Origin: DASXVX01 sp036504075
GTDB taxonomy: Bacteria > Bacillota > Sulfobacillia > Symbiobacteriales > Symbiobacteriaceae
Direction: 5' to 3'
Length of the DNA stretch: 62,743 nucleotides
Assembly (NCBI GenBank): GCA_036504075.1
Contig: DASXVX010000021.1
Span: forward strand, 1 to 62,743
Shown here: in pieces, positions 24,484 to 33,009 of the stretch
How the letters are laid out: each line of letters opens with the position of its first letter
How positions within the stretch are numbered: position 1 is the stretch's first letter
Position numbers and translations under genes: made by a program
Notes under the pieces: model-generated
What the model was told of the DNA's origin: nothing
What the model saw: the letters and a program-made list of their open reading frames with translations, nothing else
Databases searched by the model: none

Positions 24484-24804
24484 TTATTCCGCTTTCAGCT
24501 CTTCAAGGAGGGCGCTGACGGACTCCCGGTCGTCACGCCGGAGCGCCTCTTCCAGGCGGATTAGCTTATCCCGCCGCTCCGCATACTCGCGGACGGCCCC
24601 GAGCTTTGCCTCGTACTCTTGCAGCAGCGTTTCAGCCCGCTTGATCAGGTCGTGGACCGCCTGCCGGCTGACGCCGTCTTCCCCGGCGATTTCGGCCAGC
24701 GAAAGGTCTTCCAGATAGTACGCCTGCATGAGTTCTTGCTGGCGGGGCGTCAGCAACGGGCCATAAAAGTCCAGGAGCAGCGTCATGCGCTTCAAGTCTT
24801 TCAC
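24484..24804 (-). CDS. YlxM family putative DNA-binding protein
   Basis: YlxM is a small helix-turn-helix protein encoded upstream of ffh in many Firmicutes and implicated in SRP function. It begins DLKRMTLLLDFYGPLLTPRQ. The sigma-like HTH is SLAEIAGEDGVSRQAVHDLI, followed by a C-terminal coiled region. GTG 24804 has AAGGGGAT upstream and gives 106 residues, the usual size; a longer reading to 24897 has no family similarity. Confidence 0.92.
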   Translation of the reverse strand: MKDLKRMTLLLDFYGPLLTPRQQELMQAYYLEDLSLAEIAGEDGVSRQAVHDLIKRAETLLQEYEAKLGAVREYAERRDKLIRLEEALRRDDRESVSALLEELKAE

Positions 24805-24908
24805 CGCAAAATCCCCTTTTGCCCGGGCCGGCGGGGCGGTGTCAAGGGAAAGTACTGGACACCTTTTGAGTATAGGCAGGGCTGCGGGAGCTGTCAAGTA
24901 AAAACCTC

Positions 24909-25235
24909 TTACAGCTCCTGATTCGGCTCCTGCCGCTGCCAGCGATTGGCGTCCCGTTGTTCGTATTTGGCGATGACTCGCCGGAAGGCCTCTTCGAGGT
25001 CGATGTTCATCTGGTTAGCCATGGCGGCCACCACGAAGAGGATGTCGCCCATCTCCAACGCCAGGTCTCCGGTCTCCTCCGTGGGCTTTTTGGTCTTGGG
25101 GCCCCAGCGGTGGTTCACTTCCCGGGCGAGTTCGCCCACCTCTTCCGTTAGCCGGGCCAGGTTCGCCAGCGGGTGCCAGTACCCGAACGGCTTCAGCCAG
25201 CGGTCGACTTCGGCCTGCATCTCTTTGAGTTTCAT
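24909..25235 (-). CDS. MazG-like nucleotide pyrophosphohydrolase
   Basis: A 108-residue all-alpha NTP pyrophosphohydrolase of the MazG superfamily, which hydrolyses (d)NTPs or damaged nucleotides to monophosphates. Metal-binding acidic motifs are LARLTEEVGELAREV (ExxE) and LALEMGDILFVVAAMAN (ExxxD). It begins KLKEMQAEVDRWLKPFGYWH. The ATG at 25235 has GGGGAGGTGG upstream. It lies between ftsY and ylxM, an unusual but not rare insertion. Confidence 0.9.
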   Translation of the reverse strand: MKLKEMQAEVDRWLKPFGYWHPLANLARLTEEVGELAREVNHRWGPKTKKPTEETGDLALEMGDILFVVAAMANQMNIDLEEAFRRVIAKYEQRDANRWQRQEPNQEL

Positions 25236-25323
25236 TGTGGCCACCTCCCCTGTTCGGTCAACCCCCAGGAGGAATACGTTGGGTGAGGCTCCTTGAGAAG
25301 CCTCACCCCTGGCTTGCATAACG

Positions 25324-26247
25324 TTACAGGGCGTCTGCAAAGAGCGCATCAGCAAAGGCTTTGGGATCGAAGGGCTGCAGGTCGTCCATGCGCTCGCCGA
25401 CGCCTATGAACTTGACCGGGACCCCTTCCGCCTGCCGGATGGCCAGCACAACGCCGCCTTTGGCCGTGCCGTCCAGTTTGGTCAGCGCGATGGCCGTCAC
25501 GCCGGCCACTTCCTTGAAGAGCTTCGTCTGCTGCACGGCGTTCTGCCCGGTAGTGGCATCGACCACCAGCAGACACTCCTGCGGTGCGCCCGGCAGTTCC
25601 CGCTGCAGCACCCGGCGGAGCTTACCCAGCTCGTCCATGAGGTTCACCTTGTTGTGCAGCCGGCCCGCCGTATCCACGACCAGCACGTCGGCGCCGGTCT
25701 CCTTCGCTCTGGCGAGGCCGTCGAAAGCCACGGCGGCCGGGTCGGAGCCCTGGGTGTGGGCGACGACCGGCACCCCGGCCCGGTCGCCCCAGACCTGCAG
25801 TTGTTCGATCGCTGCCGCCCGGAACGTGTCGGCGGCCGCCAGCACGACTTTCTTGCCCAGGTCCACCCGCAGGTGATGGGCCAGCTTGCCGATGGTGGTC
25901 GTCTTCCCGACGCCGTTCACCCCGACGACCAGGATAACGGTGAGGCTCCCCGGCACCAGCGTCAGCGGCTCGGGCTTTTCGCCCAGCAGCTTGACGATCA
26001 GCTCCTTCAGGACCGGCTTTAACTCCTCGCCGTTCTTCAGTCCCCGGGCGCGGACCTCCTTTTTCAGGTCCGCGACCAGCTTCTGGCTGGTCTGAACGCC
26101 GACGTCGCCCTGAATGAGCGCTTCTTCCAGCTCCTCGAAGAGCTCGTCGTCGATCTTCCGAAAAACGGTCATAATGGACGAGACTTTGTCCACCAGGGCC
26201 GATTTGGTTTTAGACAATCCATCTTTGAGCCGGTCAAAGAATCCCAC
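25324..26247 (-). CDS. ftsY: Signal recognition particle receptor FtsY
   Basis: SRP receptor GTPase at the cytoplasmic face of the membrane. The 307-residue product starts GFFDRLKDGLSKTKSALVDK and lacks the long acidic A domain of enterobacteria, as in most Firmicutes. The P-loop is VVGVNGVGKTTTIGKLAHHL; the other G motifs are DTAGRLHNK, TKLDGTAKGGVVLAI and FIGVGERMDDLQPFDPKAFA. It lies downstream of smc with a 37-codon ORF between. Confidence 0.97.
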   Translation of the reverse strand: MGFFDRLKDGLSKTKSALVDKVSSIMTVFRKIDDELFEELEEALIQGDVGVQTSQKLVADLKKEVRARGLKNGEELKPVLKELIVKLLGEKPEPLTLVPGSLTVILVVGVNGVGKTTTIGKLAHHLRVDLGKKVVLAAADTFRAAAIEQLQVWGDRAGVPVVAHTQGSDPAAVAFDGLARAKETGADVLVVDTAGRLHNKVNLMDELGKLRRVLQRELPGAPQECLLVVDATTGQNAVQQTKLFKEVAGVTAIALTKLDGTAKGGVVLAIRQAEGVPVKFIGVGERMDDLQPFDPKAFADALFADAL

Positions 26248-26319
26248 AGGGACACGCTCCTTCTGCTGGTTGCCTGACTCCCTATATTGTGGCCTTCGTC
26301 CCAGCCGTCGTCAACCGCA

Positions 26320-26433
26320 CTACCGAGGGGGCAGGAGCAGGTTCAAACCCCAGTCCACCAGTAGCACCGCGGCCGCCAACACCATGAGGGCGAAGAGGTA
26401 GAAGACCGGTCCCGGCCGGTGGTCCTCGTTCAT
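26320..26433 (-). CDS. Putative 37-residue single-pass membrane peptide
   Basis: A small ORF immediately after the smc stop codon (TAA 26434-26436, then ATG 26431-26433). It has a good ribosome-binding site, GGGAGG, eight bases upstream inside the end of smc. The peptide has a polar N-terminus (NEDHRPGP), a hydrophobic span (about residues 10-26, VFYLFALMVLAAAVLLV), then DWGLNLLLPPR. This fits a single transmembrane helix. I recognise no family. Tight spacing in the smc-ftsY operon suggests translational coupling; there is no proof that it is expressed. Confidence 0.6.
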   Translation of the reverse strand: MNEDHRPGPVFYLFALMVLAAAVLLVDWGLNLLLPPR

Positions 26434-29400
26434 TTAGCTGGCCTCCCGCTCGATGTCCACCAGCCGCACGGAGACGACCTTGGAGACGCCTGTGCCCTCC
26501 ATGGTGACGCCGTAGAGTGCGTCGGCCACTTCCATGGTGCCCCGCTGATGACTGATGCAGATGAACTGGCAGCCCTGCGCCGAGAACTGCCGGAGGAATT
26601 TGCCGAACCGCTCCACGTTGGCTTCGTCGAGCGCCGCCTCCACTTCGTCCAGGACGACGAAGGGCGTTGGCTTTACCCGAAGCAGTGCGAAGAGCAGTGC
26701 GGTGGCCGTCATGGCCCGCTCGCCGCCGGAGAGGAGGCTGAGCGCCTGGGGCTTCTTGCCCGGCGGCCGGACGACGATCTCGATGCCGGTCTCCAGCAGG
26801 TCGTTCTCGTCCATGAGATGCAGGTCGGCCCGACCGCCTTCAAAGAGTTCGGCGTAGACTTTCTGGAACTCAAGCCGGATCACGTTAAAGGACTCCAGGA
26901 AATGCGTCTTGATCCGCTTGTCGAGCTCCTCCACCGCCCGGTAGAGCGAGGACTTGGCCTCCTCCAGGTCGGCCTTCTGCTGCCCAAGGAAAGCGTGCCG
27001 TTCCTGGGCCGCCTGATACTCGTCGATCGCCTGCAAGTTGACCGGACCCAGGTCCCGGATCTCATCCCGCAGGTACTGTGCCCGCTCCCGGGCACCTTCC
27101 AGCATCGTCTCGGGCAGGGCCCGGCCCGCCACCAGCTCGGGGGTCAGCCCGTGCTGCTCCTGCAGTTTCACGACCAGGTTCTCCTGTTCGGCCTGCAGGC
27201 GGGCCAGCTCCACTTCGCCCTGCTGGAGCTTGGACTGGGCGTCGCCCTGGGAGCGGCGGAGGTTCCGGAGTTCCCGCTCGGCGTTGTTGGCCTGCTCCAT
27301 CGCTTCGAACTTGCGGCTCTGCAATTTCGCGAGCGCCTCGTCGGCCAGCCGCTTGGCTTCGGCAGCCTCGGCCACCTCGAGCCGGGCGGTGTCGATGCCG
27401 GCGCCGGCCTGCTCCAGCCGCTGGGCGGTGACGGCGATCTGTTCGGTTTTGGCCGTCCGCTCCTGCCCCAGGACGGCCGTCTCGCCTTGCAGACGGGTCC
27501 GCTGGCCGTTCAGGCTCCGGAGCTGCTCGTTCAGTTCGGCCAGCCTCACGCGAATTCCGGTCAGCTCCTGGGCCTGTTCTTCAAGGGCCGCCACCCGTGC
27601 CTGTCCGTCGAGATTCAGGGCCGCCACTTCGGCCTCCAGCGCCGTCCGCTCGGCGAACAGGACCGCCAGCTCGGCCCGCAGCCCGACCGCCGACTCGGCC
27701 CCCTGCCGGGCATCGGCCTCGATGGTCTGGAACTCGGTCGCAAAAGTCGCCAGGTGATCAGCCCAGCGGCGGGCCTCGCCGGCCAGCCGGGCCTTTTCGC
27801 CTTCGGCCCGGGTGATGCGGGTCTCCACAGCCCGGAGCGCCTGTTCCGCGGCACCAACCCGGACGGCCAGGTCCGCTTTCTCTTTCTGGGTGGCCTCATA
27901 GGCGGTGCGCGTGGCAGTTAGTTCCTCCCGGAGGGCGGCGATGCGGGTGGTCAGCTCCTCCCGCTCCCGCTCCCGGGAGAGCAGGCCGGAACCCTGGCCG
28001 CCGGTGGAGCCGCCCGTCAGGGCGCCGCCCGGGGCCAGCAGTTCGCCGTCCAGCGTCACCAGGCGGTAGCGCATGCCGGTCTTCTTGCCGAACGCCAGCG
28101 CGGTGTCCATGTCCGCCGCGATCAGCGTCCGACCCAGCAGCGAAGCCATGGCCGGCCGGAACTTGTCTTCGAACCGCACCAGATCCAGCGCCACGCCGAT
28201 AATGCCCGGCGCGCCTTTGAACTCCCGCTCCTCGTCCGGGCGGAAGGTGTTCGTGCGGATGGTATTCAGCGGCAGAAACGTCGCCCGGCCGCCGGCGGTC
28301 TTCTTGAGATGTTCAATGGCCTCCTTGGCGCCTTGGTCCGTCTGCGTGATGATGTTCTGGATATTGCCGCCCAGCGCGATCTCCACGGCCTTTTCGAATT
28401 TCGGCTCCGCACGGATGACCTCCGCCACGGCCCCGAGCACGTCGGACGCGAATGACAGCCCCTTCTCCCGGCCCTGCAGAACCGTGCGAGTGCCTTTTTG
28501 ATAGCCTTCGAAGGCGTTGGCCATCTCCTCGATGACCCCCAGGCGGGAGGATGCGCCCTGGATCTGCTCCCGCAGGGCAGCGCCTTTCTGCTGGAGCTCA
28601 CCGCCCCGCTGCTCCGCCTCCCGGTGAGCTCCGCGCAGCCCCTCCAGCCCGGCAGCGGTCTCGGTCCGCTGCGCATGCAGCGAGGCCGTCTCCGCAGCCA
28701 GCGTCGCTTCGGCCGCGGCAATCGCCGCAGCCTCGCCTTCTGCCCGCTCCCGTTCGCCCGTGAGACGCTCCTTGCGCCGGGCCGCGTCCTCGCCGGCCCG
28801 GTCGGCCACGAGGGCGGCGTTCTTCTTTTCGGCCTCAGACTGCAAAATCGCAACGATCCGATTCCGTTTGCCTTCCGTCGCCCGGGACGCTTCGGCCACT
28901 TCCGTCTGCGCGGCCACCTGGCTCTGCTCCCGCTCGGACAGCAGGGCCACTTTCGCCGCAAGGTCCGCCTGCAACTGCTCCACCTGGGCGCCCAGGCCCA
29001 CAATTTCGCCATCGAGTCCGGCCAGTTTTTGCTCCAGCGCGGCCAGTTCGGCGGTGAGCCGCTCGGACTCACCGAGCGCCGCCTTCTGTTCCTGACGGGT
29101 AAGCGCCAGGCGGCCTTCCGCCCGCTCCAGGCGTCCGTTGGCTTCGGTCGCGTTCAGGCCGACCACGGCCATCTCCTGATCCAACGACTCGGTCAGGTTG
29201 CGGGTCACTTCCAGCGCCTGTTCCCCGGACGCCAGCCGCGCCTCAAGCTCGAGGAGCCGCTCCTGGAGCCGCTGGTTATCGGCCAGCCGCTTCTCCAGCT
29301 TCTCCGCCGCCGCGTCCAGGCCCTGAGCCAGCAGGCCGATCTCCAGGCGGGTCAGCTCCCCGTGCAGATCGCTGTACACCCGCGCCTTTTGCGCCTGCTC

Positions 29401-30018
29401 CTCCAGGGAGACCAGTTGGGTGGACAGCTCGCCGATGATGTCGGTGATGCGCAGCAGGTTCTGCTCCGTCTCGTCCAGGCGCCGCTGGGCCTCCCGCTTG
29501 CGGGCCTTGTACCGGGCAATGCCGGCGGCCTCCTCAAACAGGGCGCGCCGGTCTTCGGGCTTGTTGGACAGAATCTCGTCGATTTTGCCCTGCCCGATGA
29601 TCGAGTAGTTCTCCTTGCCCACGCCGGTGTCCAGGAACAGGTCCTGCACGTCCTTCAGGCGGCAGGGCACCTGGTTGATGAAATACTCGCCCTCGCCGGA
29701 GCGGTCCACCCGGCGGGTGACCATGACCTCGGAAAAGCCCACTCCGAGCTTGCCGTCGGCGTTGTCGAGCAGCAGCGTGACCTGGGCGAAGCCCATGGCC
29801 TTCTTGCCGTCGCTGCCGGCAAAGATCACATCCGCCATATTGCCACCGCGCAGCGCTTTTGCACTTTGTTCGCCCAGGACCCAGCGAATGGCGTCCGCCA
29901 CGTTGGATTTGCCAGACCCGTTCGGCCCTACTACGGCCGTAACGCCCGGGCCAAACTCCAGCTCCGTCTTTTCAGCAAAAGATTTAAATCCGAAGAGTTC
30001 AAGACGCTTGAGATACAT
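26434..30018 (-). CDS. smc: Chromosome segregation protein SMC
   Basis: Condensin ATPase of 1194 residues that compacts and segregates the chromosome with ScpA/ScpB. The N-terminal head has YLKRLELFGFKSFAEKTELE and Walker A VVGPNGSGKSNVADAI. Two long coiled-coils flank a hinge (about 500-680, with GYQKGTRTVLQGREKGLSFA and GAPGIIGVALDLVRFEDKFR). The C-terminal head has signature LSGGERAMTATALLFALLRV and Walker B PFVVLDEVEAALDEANVERF. The ATG at 30018 has GGGAGG upstream. A long antisense open frame is a composition shadow. It is in the rnc-smc-ftsY region, as in B. subtilis, here with spoVS between. Confidence 0.97.
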   Translation of the reverse strand: MYLKRLELFGFKSFAEKTELEFGPGVTAVVGPNGSGKSNVADAIRWVLGEQSAKALRGGNMADVIFAGSDGKKAMGFAQVTLLLDNADGKLGVGFSEVMVTRRVDRSGEGEYFINQVPCRLKDVQDLFLDTGVGKENYSIIGQGKIDEILSNKPEDRRALFEEAAGIARYKARKREAQRRLDETEQNLLRITDIIGELSTQLVSLEEQAQKARVYSDLHGELTRLEIGLLAQGLDAAAEKLEKRLADNQRLQERLLELEARLASGEQALEVTRNLTESLDQEMAVVGLNATEANGRLERAEGRLALTRQEQKAALGESERLTAELAALEQKLAGLDGEIVGLGAQVEQLQADLAAKVALLSEREQSQVAAQTEVAEASRATEGKRNRIVAILQSEAEKKNAALVADRAGEDAARRKERLTGERERAEGEAAAIAAAEATLAAETASLHAQRTETAAGLEGLRGAHREAEQRGGELQQKGAALREQIQGASSRLGVIEEMANAFEGYQKGTRTVLQGREKGLSFASDVLGAVAEVIRAEPKFEKAVEIALGGNIQNIITQTDQGAKEAIEHLKKTAGGRATFLPLNTIRTNTFRPDEEREFKGAPGIIGVALDLVRFEDKFRPAMASLLGRTLIAADMDTALAFGKKTGMRYRLVTLDGELLAPGGALTGGSTGGQGSGLLSREREREELTTRIAALREELTATRTAYEATQKEKADLAVRVGAAEQALRAVETRITRAEGEKARLAGEARRWADHLATFATEFQTIEADARQGAESAVGLRAELAVLFAERTALEAEVAALNLDGQARVAALEEQAQELTGIRVRLAELNEQLRSLNGQRTRLQGETAVLGQERTAKTEQIAVTAQRLEQAGAGIDTARLEVAEAAEAKRLADEALAKLQSRKFEAMEQANNAERELRNLRRSQGDAQSKLQQGEVELARLQAEQENLVVKLQEQHGLTPELVAGRALPETMLEGARERAQYLRDEIRDLGPVNLQAIDEYQAAQERHAFLGQQKADLEEAKSSLYRAVEELDKRIKTHFLESFNVIRLEFQKVYAELFEGGRADLHLMDENDLLETGIEIVVRPPGKKPQALSLLSGGERAMTATALLFALLRVKPTPFVVLDEVEAALDEANVERFGKFLRQFSAQGCQFICISHQRGTMEVADALYGVTMEGTGVSKVVSVRLVDIEREAS

Positions 30019-30124
30019 CGGCAGCCTCCCGTCCAACGCGCAAAAGAAAACGCCAGGTTCGCCTCCTGGCGCCAGAGCAATTTCGACAAGCGGGGGCAGT
30101 TCTCCCTGCTTAACCATAAAACAA

Positions 30125-30151
30125 GAGCCTCATCCACTGCGGATGAGGCTC
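30125..30151 (-). terminator. Rho-independent terminator after spoVS
   Basis: GAGCCTCATCC and GGATGAGGCTC form an 11-bp stem with a 5-base loop. On the minus strand it is followed by TTGTTTTA. It separates spoVS from smc. Confidence 0.9.
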
Positions 30152-30180
30152 CTCGAGGTCCGCCGGAGTCCGGCTGGAGA

Positions 30181-30447
30181 TTAACGGGGCTCCACGATGA
30201 AGCGAATCGCTGTCCGCTCTTCATTCTCGATGATAATTTCGGCAAAAGCCGGGATGGAAATCAGATCTATGCCGTTCGGTGCCACGTAGCCCCGCGCGAT
30301 GGCGATCGCCTTAACCGCCTGATTAACCGCACCAGCGCCTACTGCCTGAACCTCGGCCGACCCTTTCTCACGAAGTACGGCGGCCAGTGCTCCGGCCACG
30401 GATTTGGGTTTGGATTGTGCAGATACTTTGAGTACTTCCACGGCCAT
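30181..30447 (-). CDS. spoVS: Stage V sporulation protein S
   Basis: SpoVS is an 86-88-residue Alba-like protein needed for spore coat and core maturation. The protein begins AVEVLKVSAQSKPKSVAGAL. It contains VQAVGAGAVNQAVKAIAIAR and GIDLISIPAFAEIIIENEER, nearly invariant in the family. A sigma-H-like promoter lies 53-80 bases upstream (30500-30527), fitting the early-sporulation expression known for spoVS. It ends in its own terminator. Confidence 0.97.
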   Translation of the reverse strand: MAVEVLKVSAQSKPKSVAGALAAVLREKGSAEVQAVGAGAVNQAVKAIAIARGYVAPNGIDLISIPAFAEIIIENEERTAIRFIVEPR

Positions 30448-30499
30448 ATCTCCCCTCTAGCTAGAAATAAGTGTGCTGCGTTATGTAGCTACCACACCT

Positions 30500-30527
30500 A
30501 TTCGCAATAGAAGTGATAATATCCTCT
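30500..30527 (-). promoter_or_regulatory. Candidate sigma-H promoter of spoVS
   Basis: On the minus strand, AGAGGATAT (30519-30527) matches the sigma-H -35 consensus RNAGGAWWW at every position. After 12 bases, TGCGAAT (30500-30506) matches RNNGAAT except for the first base. spoVS is sigma-H-controlled in B. subtilis. The surrounding AT-rich stretch supports a promoter. Confidence 0.6.
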
Positions 30528-30599
30528 GCGCCTCAGACAATTTTATTGAAAGAGTCAGTAAGTAGTGTCTATATTGTTAGCACTGTTAGCGATGGTTTT

Positions 30600-30625
30600 A
30601 GAGCCGGACCTTTCGGTCCGGCTCT
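30600..30625. terminator. Hairpin after rnc
   Basis: AGAGCCGGACC and GGTCCGGCTCT form a perfect 11-bp stem with a 4-base loop, three bases past the rnc stop. T-rich sequence lies on the plus-strand side only, so it is a structure-driven or bidirectional terminator. Confidence 0.65.
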
Positions 30626-30628
30626 TGC

Positions 30629-31333
30629 TTATACGGCAGCGATCATACCCAGGGCTTCCCGGGCAGCCTCCTGCTCCGCTTCTTTCTTGCTGCGGCCCCA
30701 GCCCTGTCCCAGCAGCTTCTCCCGATGATAAACCGCCACCTGGAACCGCTTGTTGTGGGCCGGCCCTTCCTCGGACAGCAGCCGGTACGTGGGCGCTTCG
30801 GCGCTGTCCCGCTGCAGCAGCTCCTGTAAGCGGGTCTTATAGTCCACGCGCGCATGCCCGTGTCGGGCCTCTGCCACCGTCGGGCCCAACTCCCTGAGCA
30901 CGAAGTTGCGAGCCACCTCCAGGCCGCCGTCCAGGAACATCGCCGCGACGATGGCCTCGAAGGCATCGGCCAGAATCGAGTTCCGGTCCTGGCCGCTCAC
31001 CGTTTCGCCTTTGCCGAACCGCATGAACTTGCCGGCCTGCAATGCCCGGGAACGGGCGGCGAGCGACAGTTCGCAGACCACGTTGGCCCGGAGCTTGGTC
31101 AGTTCGCCTTCCGGCAGCCCCGGATACTGCTCAAACAGGTATTCGGCCACCACCATACCGACCACGGAGTCCCCCAGGAATTCCAACCGTTCGTTGGAGA
31201 GCGACCGGGGGTTTTCGTTGACGAAGGTGGTGTGGGTCAGGGCCTGAACCAGCAGGTCCGGACTGCGGAATTCATACCCGAGGGACTCCCGGGTCCAGGT
31301 TTCGAGCTGGCCGTTCAAAACAGGCTCACCCAC
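30629..31333 (-). CDS. rnc: Ribonuclease III
   Basis: Double-stranded RNA endonuclease that processes rRNA and mRNA. The catalytic domain has LLVQALTHTTFVNENPRSLS, the signature NERLEFLGDSVVGMVVAEYL and DAFEAIVAAMFLDGG with the metal-binding Asp and Glu. The C-terminal dsRNA-binding domain ends GRSKKEAEQEAAREALGMIA. I list the GTG at 31333; an ATG at 31378 inside the end of fabF is an alternative that would make the genes overlap by 32 bases. The fabF-rnc-smc order is close to that of B. subtilis (acpA-rnc-smc). Confidence 0.96.
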   Translation of the reverse strand: MGEPVLNGQLETWTRESLGYEFRSPDLLVQALTHTTFVNENPRSLSNERLEFLGDSVVGMVVAEYLFEQYPGLPEGELTKLRANVVCELSLAARSRALQAGKFMRFGKGETVSGQDRNSILADAFEAIVAAMFLDGGLEVARNFVLRELGPTVAEARHGHARVDYKTRLQELLQRDSAEAPTYRLLSEEGPAHNKRFQVAVYHREKLLGQGWGRSKKEAEQEAAREALGMIAAV

Positions 31334-31346
31334 TTTCCGAGCGCAC

Positions 31347-32603
31347 TCAGGCGAACCGGCGGACGATGACCGTGGCATTCTGCCCGCCGAAGCCGAAGGA
31401 GTTGGAGAGCGCCACGTCCACCCTGGCTTCTCGGGCCACGTTGGGTACGTAGTCCAGGTCGCATTCGGGGTCAGGCTCCTCCTGGTTGATGGTCGGCGGC
31501 AGGATTCCCTCCTCCAGCGCCTTCACGGAGGCGATCAGTTCCACGGCGCCGGCGGCGCCGAGCAGGTGTCCGTGCATGGATTTGGTGGAGGAGACGGCCA
31601 GACGCCGGGCGTGCTCTCCGAAAACCGCCTTGATCGCCCGGGTCTCCGCGATGTCGCCCTGGGGCGTGGAAGTCCCGTGGGCATTAATGTAGCCGACCGC
31701 ATCGGGGGCGATGCCGGCGTCTTTGAGCGCCCGCACCATGGCCCGGGCGCCGCCCTCGCCATTCACCGGCGGCTGGACCATGTGGTAGGCATCGGCGGCA
31801 CAGCCGTAGCCGATGATTTCGGCGTAAATCCGGGCGCCCCGCGCCTGGGCGTGCTCCAGCGATTCCAGAATGACGGCGCCGCCGCCCTCGCCCATGACGA
31901 AGCCATCCCGCTGCTTGTCGAACGGCCGGGACGCCTTTTCCGGGGCGTCGTTGCGGGTGGAGAGCGCCTGCATGTTGCCGAAGCCGGCCACGGCGATGGG
32001 CACGATCGAGGCTTCCGCCCCACCGGTCACCATGACGTCGGCCCGGTCTGCCCGGATGGCATGGTACGCCTCGCCGATGGCGTTGTTCGCCGAAGAGCAG
32101 GCCGTGACCGTGGTCATATTCGGCCCCTGAAGATTGAAGTGGATGGCGATGGTGCCTGCCGCCATGTTGGCGATCATCATGGGCACCATGAACGGGCTGA
32201 CCCGCCGTGGCCCCTTCTGGAGCAGGGTGGTCATCTCATCGGAGAACGTCTCCATACCGCCGATGCCACTGCCGAAGTAGACGCCGGAGCGCTCCGGGTC
32301 GAGCTGCGCAACCTCCAGGCCGCTATCCGTAAAGGCCATGTGTGCGGCCGTGACGCCAAACTGGGTGTAGCGGTCCATCCGGCGGGCTTCCTTGCGGTCG
32401 AGGAAATCGGCCGGGACCCAGCCCTTTACTTCCGCAGCGATCTTGCATTCGAACGCTTCCGTATCAAAGCGGGTAATCAGCCCCACCCCGCTGCGCCCGG
32501 CCTTGAGCCCTTCCCAGAACTCCCCGACACTCAGCCCCAGCGGCGTCACAGCGCCCAGGCCGGTAATTACGACTCGGCGAGACAACTCCAGTACCACTCC
32601 CAT
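31347..32603 (-). CDS. fabF: Beta-ketoacyl-ACP synthase II
   Basis: KAS II elongates acyl-ACP with malonyl-ACP. The 418-residue protein begins SRRVVITGLGAVTPLGLSVG. The active-site Cys is in GPNMTTVTACSSANNAIGEA; the two His lie in GYINAHGTSTPQGDIAETRA and STKSMHGHLLGAAGAVELIA. The ATG at 32603 has GGAAGCGG upstream. A strong terminator-like hairpin lies between acpP and fabF, so fabF may receive less transcript than acpP. Confidence 0.97.
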   Translation of the reverse strand: MGVVLELSRRVVITGLGAVTPLGLSVGEFWEGLKAGRSGVGLITRFDTEAFECKIAAEVKGWVPADFLDRKEARRMDRYTQFGVTAAHMAFTDSGLEVAQLDPERSGVYFGSGIGGMETFSDEMTTLLQKGPRRVSPFMVPMMIANMAAGTIAIHFNLQGPNMTTVTACSSANNAIGEAYHAIRADRADVMVTGGAEASIVPIAVAGFGNMQALSTRNDAPEKASRPFDKQRDGFVMGEGGGAVILESLEHAQARGARIYAEIIGYGCAADAYHMVQPPVNGEGGARAMVRALKDAGIAPDAVGYINAHGTSTPQGDIAETRAIKAVFGEHARRLAVSSTKSMHGHLLGAAGAVELIASVKALEEGILPPTINQEEPDPECDLDYVPNVAREARVDVALSNSFGFGGQNATVIVRRFA

Positions 32604-32625
32604 GTTAAGTCCGCTTCCAGTGAAA

Positions 32626-32670
32626 AAGTCCCGCAGCGGCGCGCCCCGTCGGGCGCTCGTTACGGGACTT
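32626..32670 (-). terminator. Terminator or attenuator between acpP and fabF
   Basis: AAGTCCCG and CGGGACTT form the outer stem, with an inner stem GCGCCC/GGGCGC, and on the minus strand it runs into TTTTT (32622-32626). It has the full form of an intrinsic terminator inside the fatty-acid operon and would set the acpP to fabF transcript ratio. Confidence 0.8.
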
Positions 32671-32721
32671 CCGGGATTCGGAAATCAGCGTGCTGAACTG
32701 GCTCCGGAACCGGGCTCCGAC

Positions 32722-32964
32722 CTACTTGTGCGCAGTGATATACTCGATCGCGTCTTCAACGGTCATGAGCTTCTCGGCATCCTCATCGGGAACTTCGATC
32801 TCGAACTCTTCTTCGAGAGCCATGATCAGTTCCACGATGTCCAGAGAGTCAGCTCCGAGGTCCTCAATAAAGGAGGATTTAAGGGTAACCTCTTCTTCTT
32901 CGACCCCAAGCTGATCCACGATAATAGCCTTAACCTTCGCGAACATATCATCCTTGCTGGCCAT
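32722..32964 (-). CDS. acpP: Acyl carrier protein
   Basis: Carries growing fatty acids on a 4'-phosphopantetheine. The 80-residue acidic protein contains the attachment site FIEDLGADSLDIVELIMALE (Ser). ATG 32964 has GGAGGAGGTG ten bases upstream; a GTG four codons earlier lies within that Shine-Dalgarno and is rejected. It lies between fabG and fabF. The strong ribosome-binding site fits its high abundance. Confidence 0.97.
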   Translation of the reverse strand: MASKDDMFAKVKAIIVDQLGVEEEEVTLKSSFIEDLGADSLDIVELIMALEEEFEIEVPDEDAEKLMTVEDAIEYITAHK

Positions 32965-33009
32965 TGGGTGATTCACCTCCTCCCGAACACCGGGGGTTCT
33001 CTCAAAAAT

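Noticed and set aside
28498..30510. 670-codon open frame on the plus strand opposite smc
   Set aside because: Typical long antisense frame in GC-rich DNA. No ribosome site or recognisable domain, and the opposite strand encodes an unmistakable SMC.
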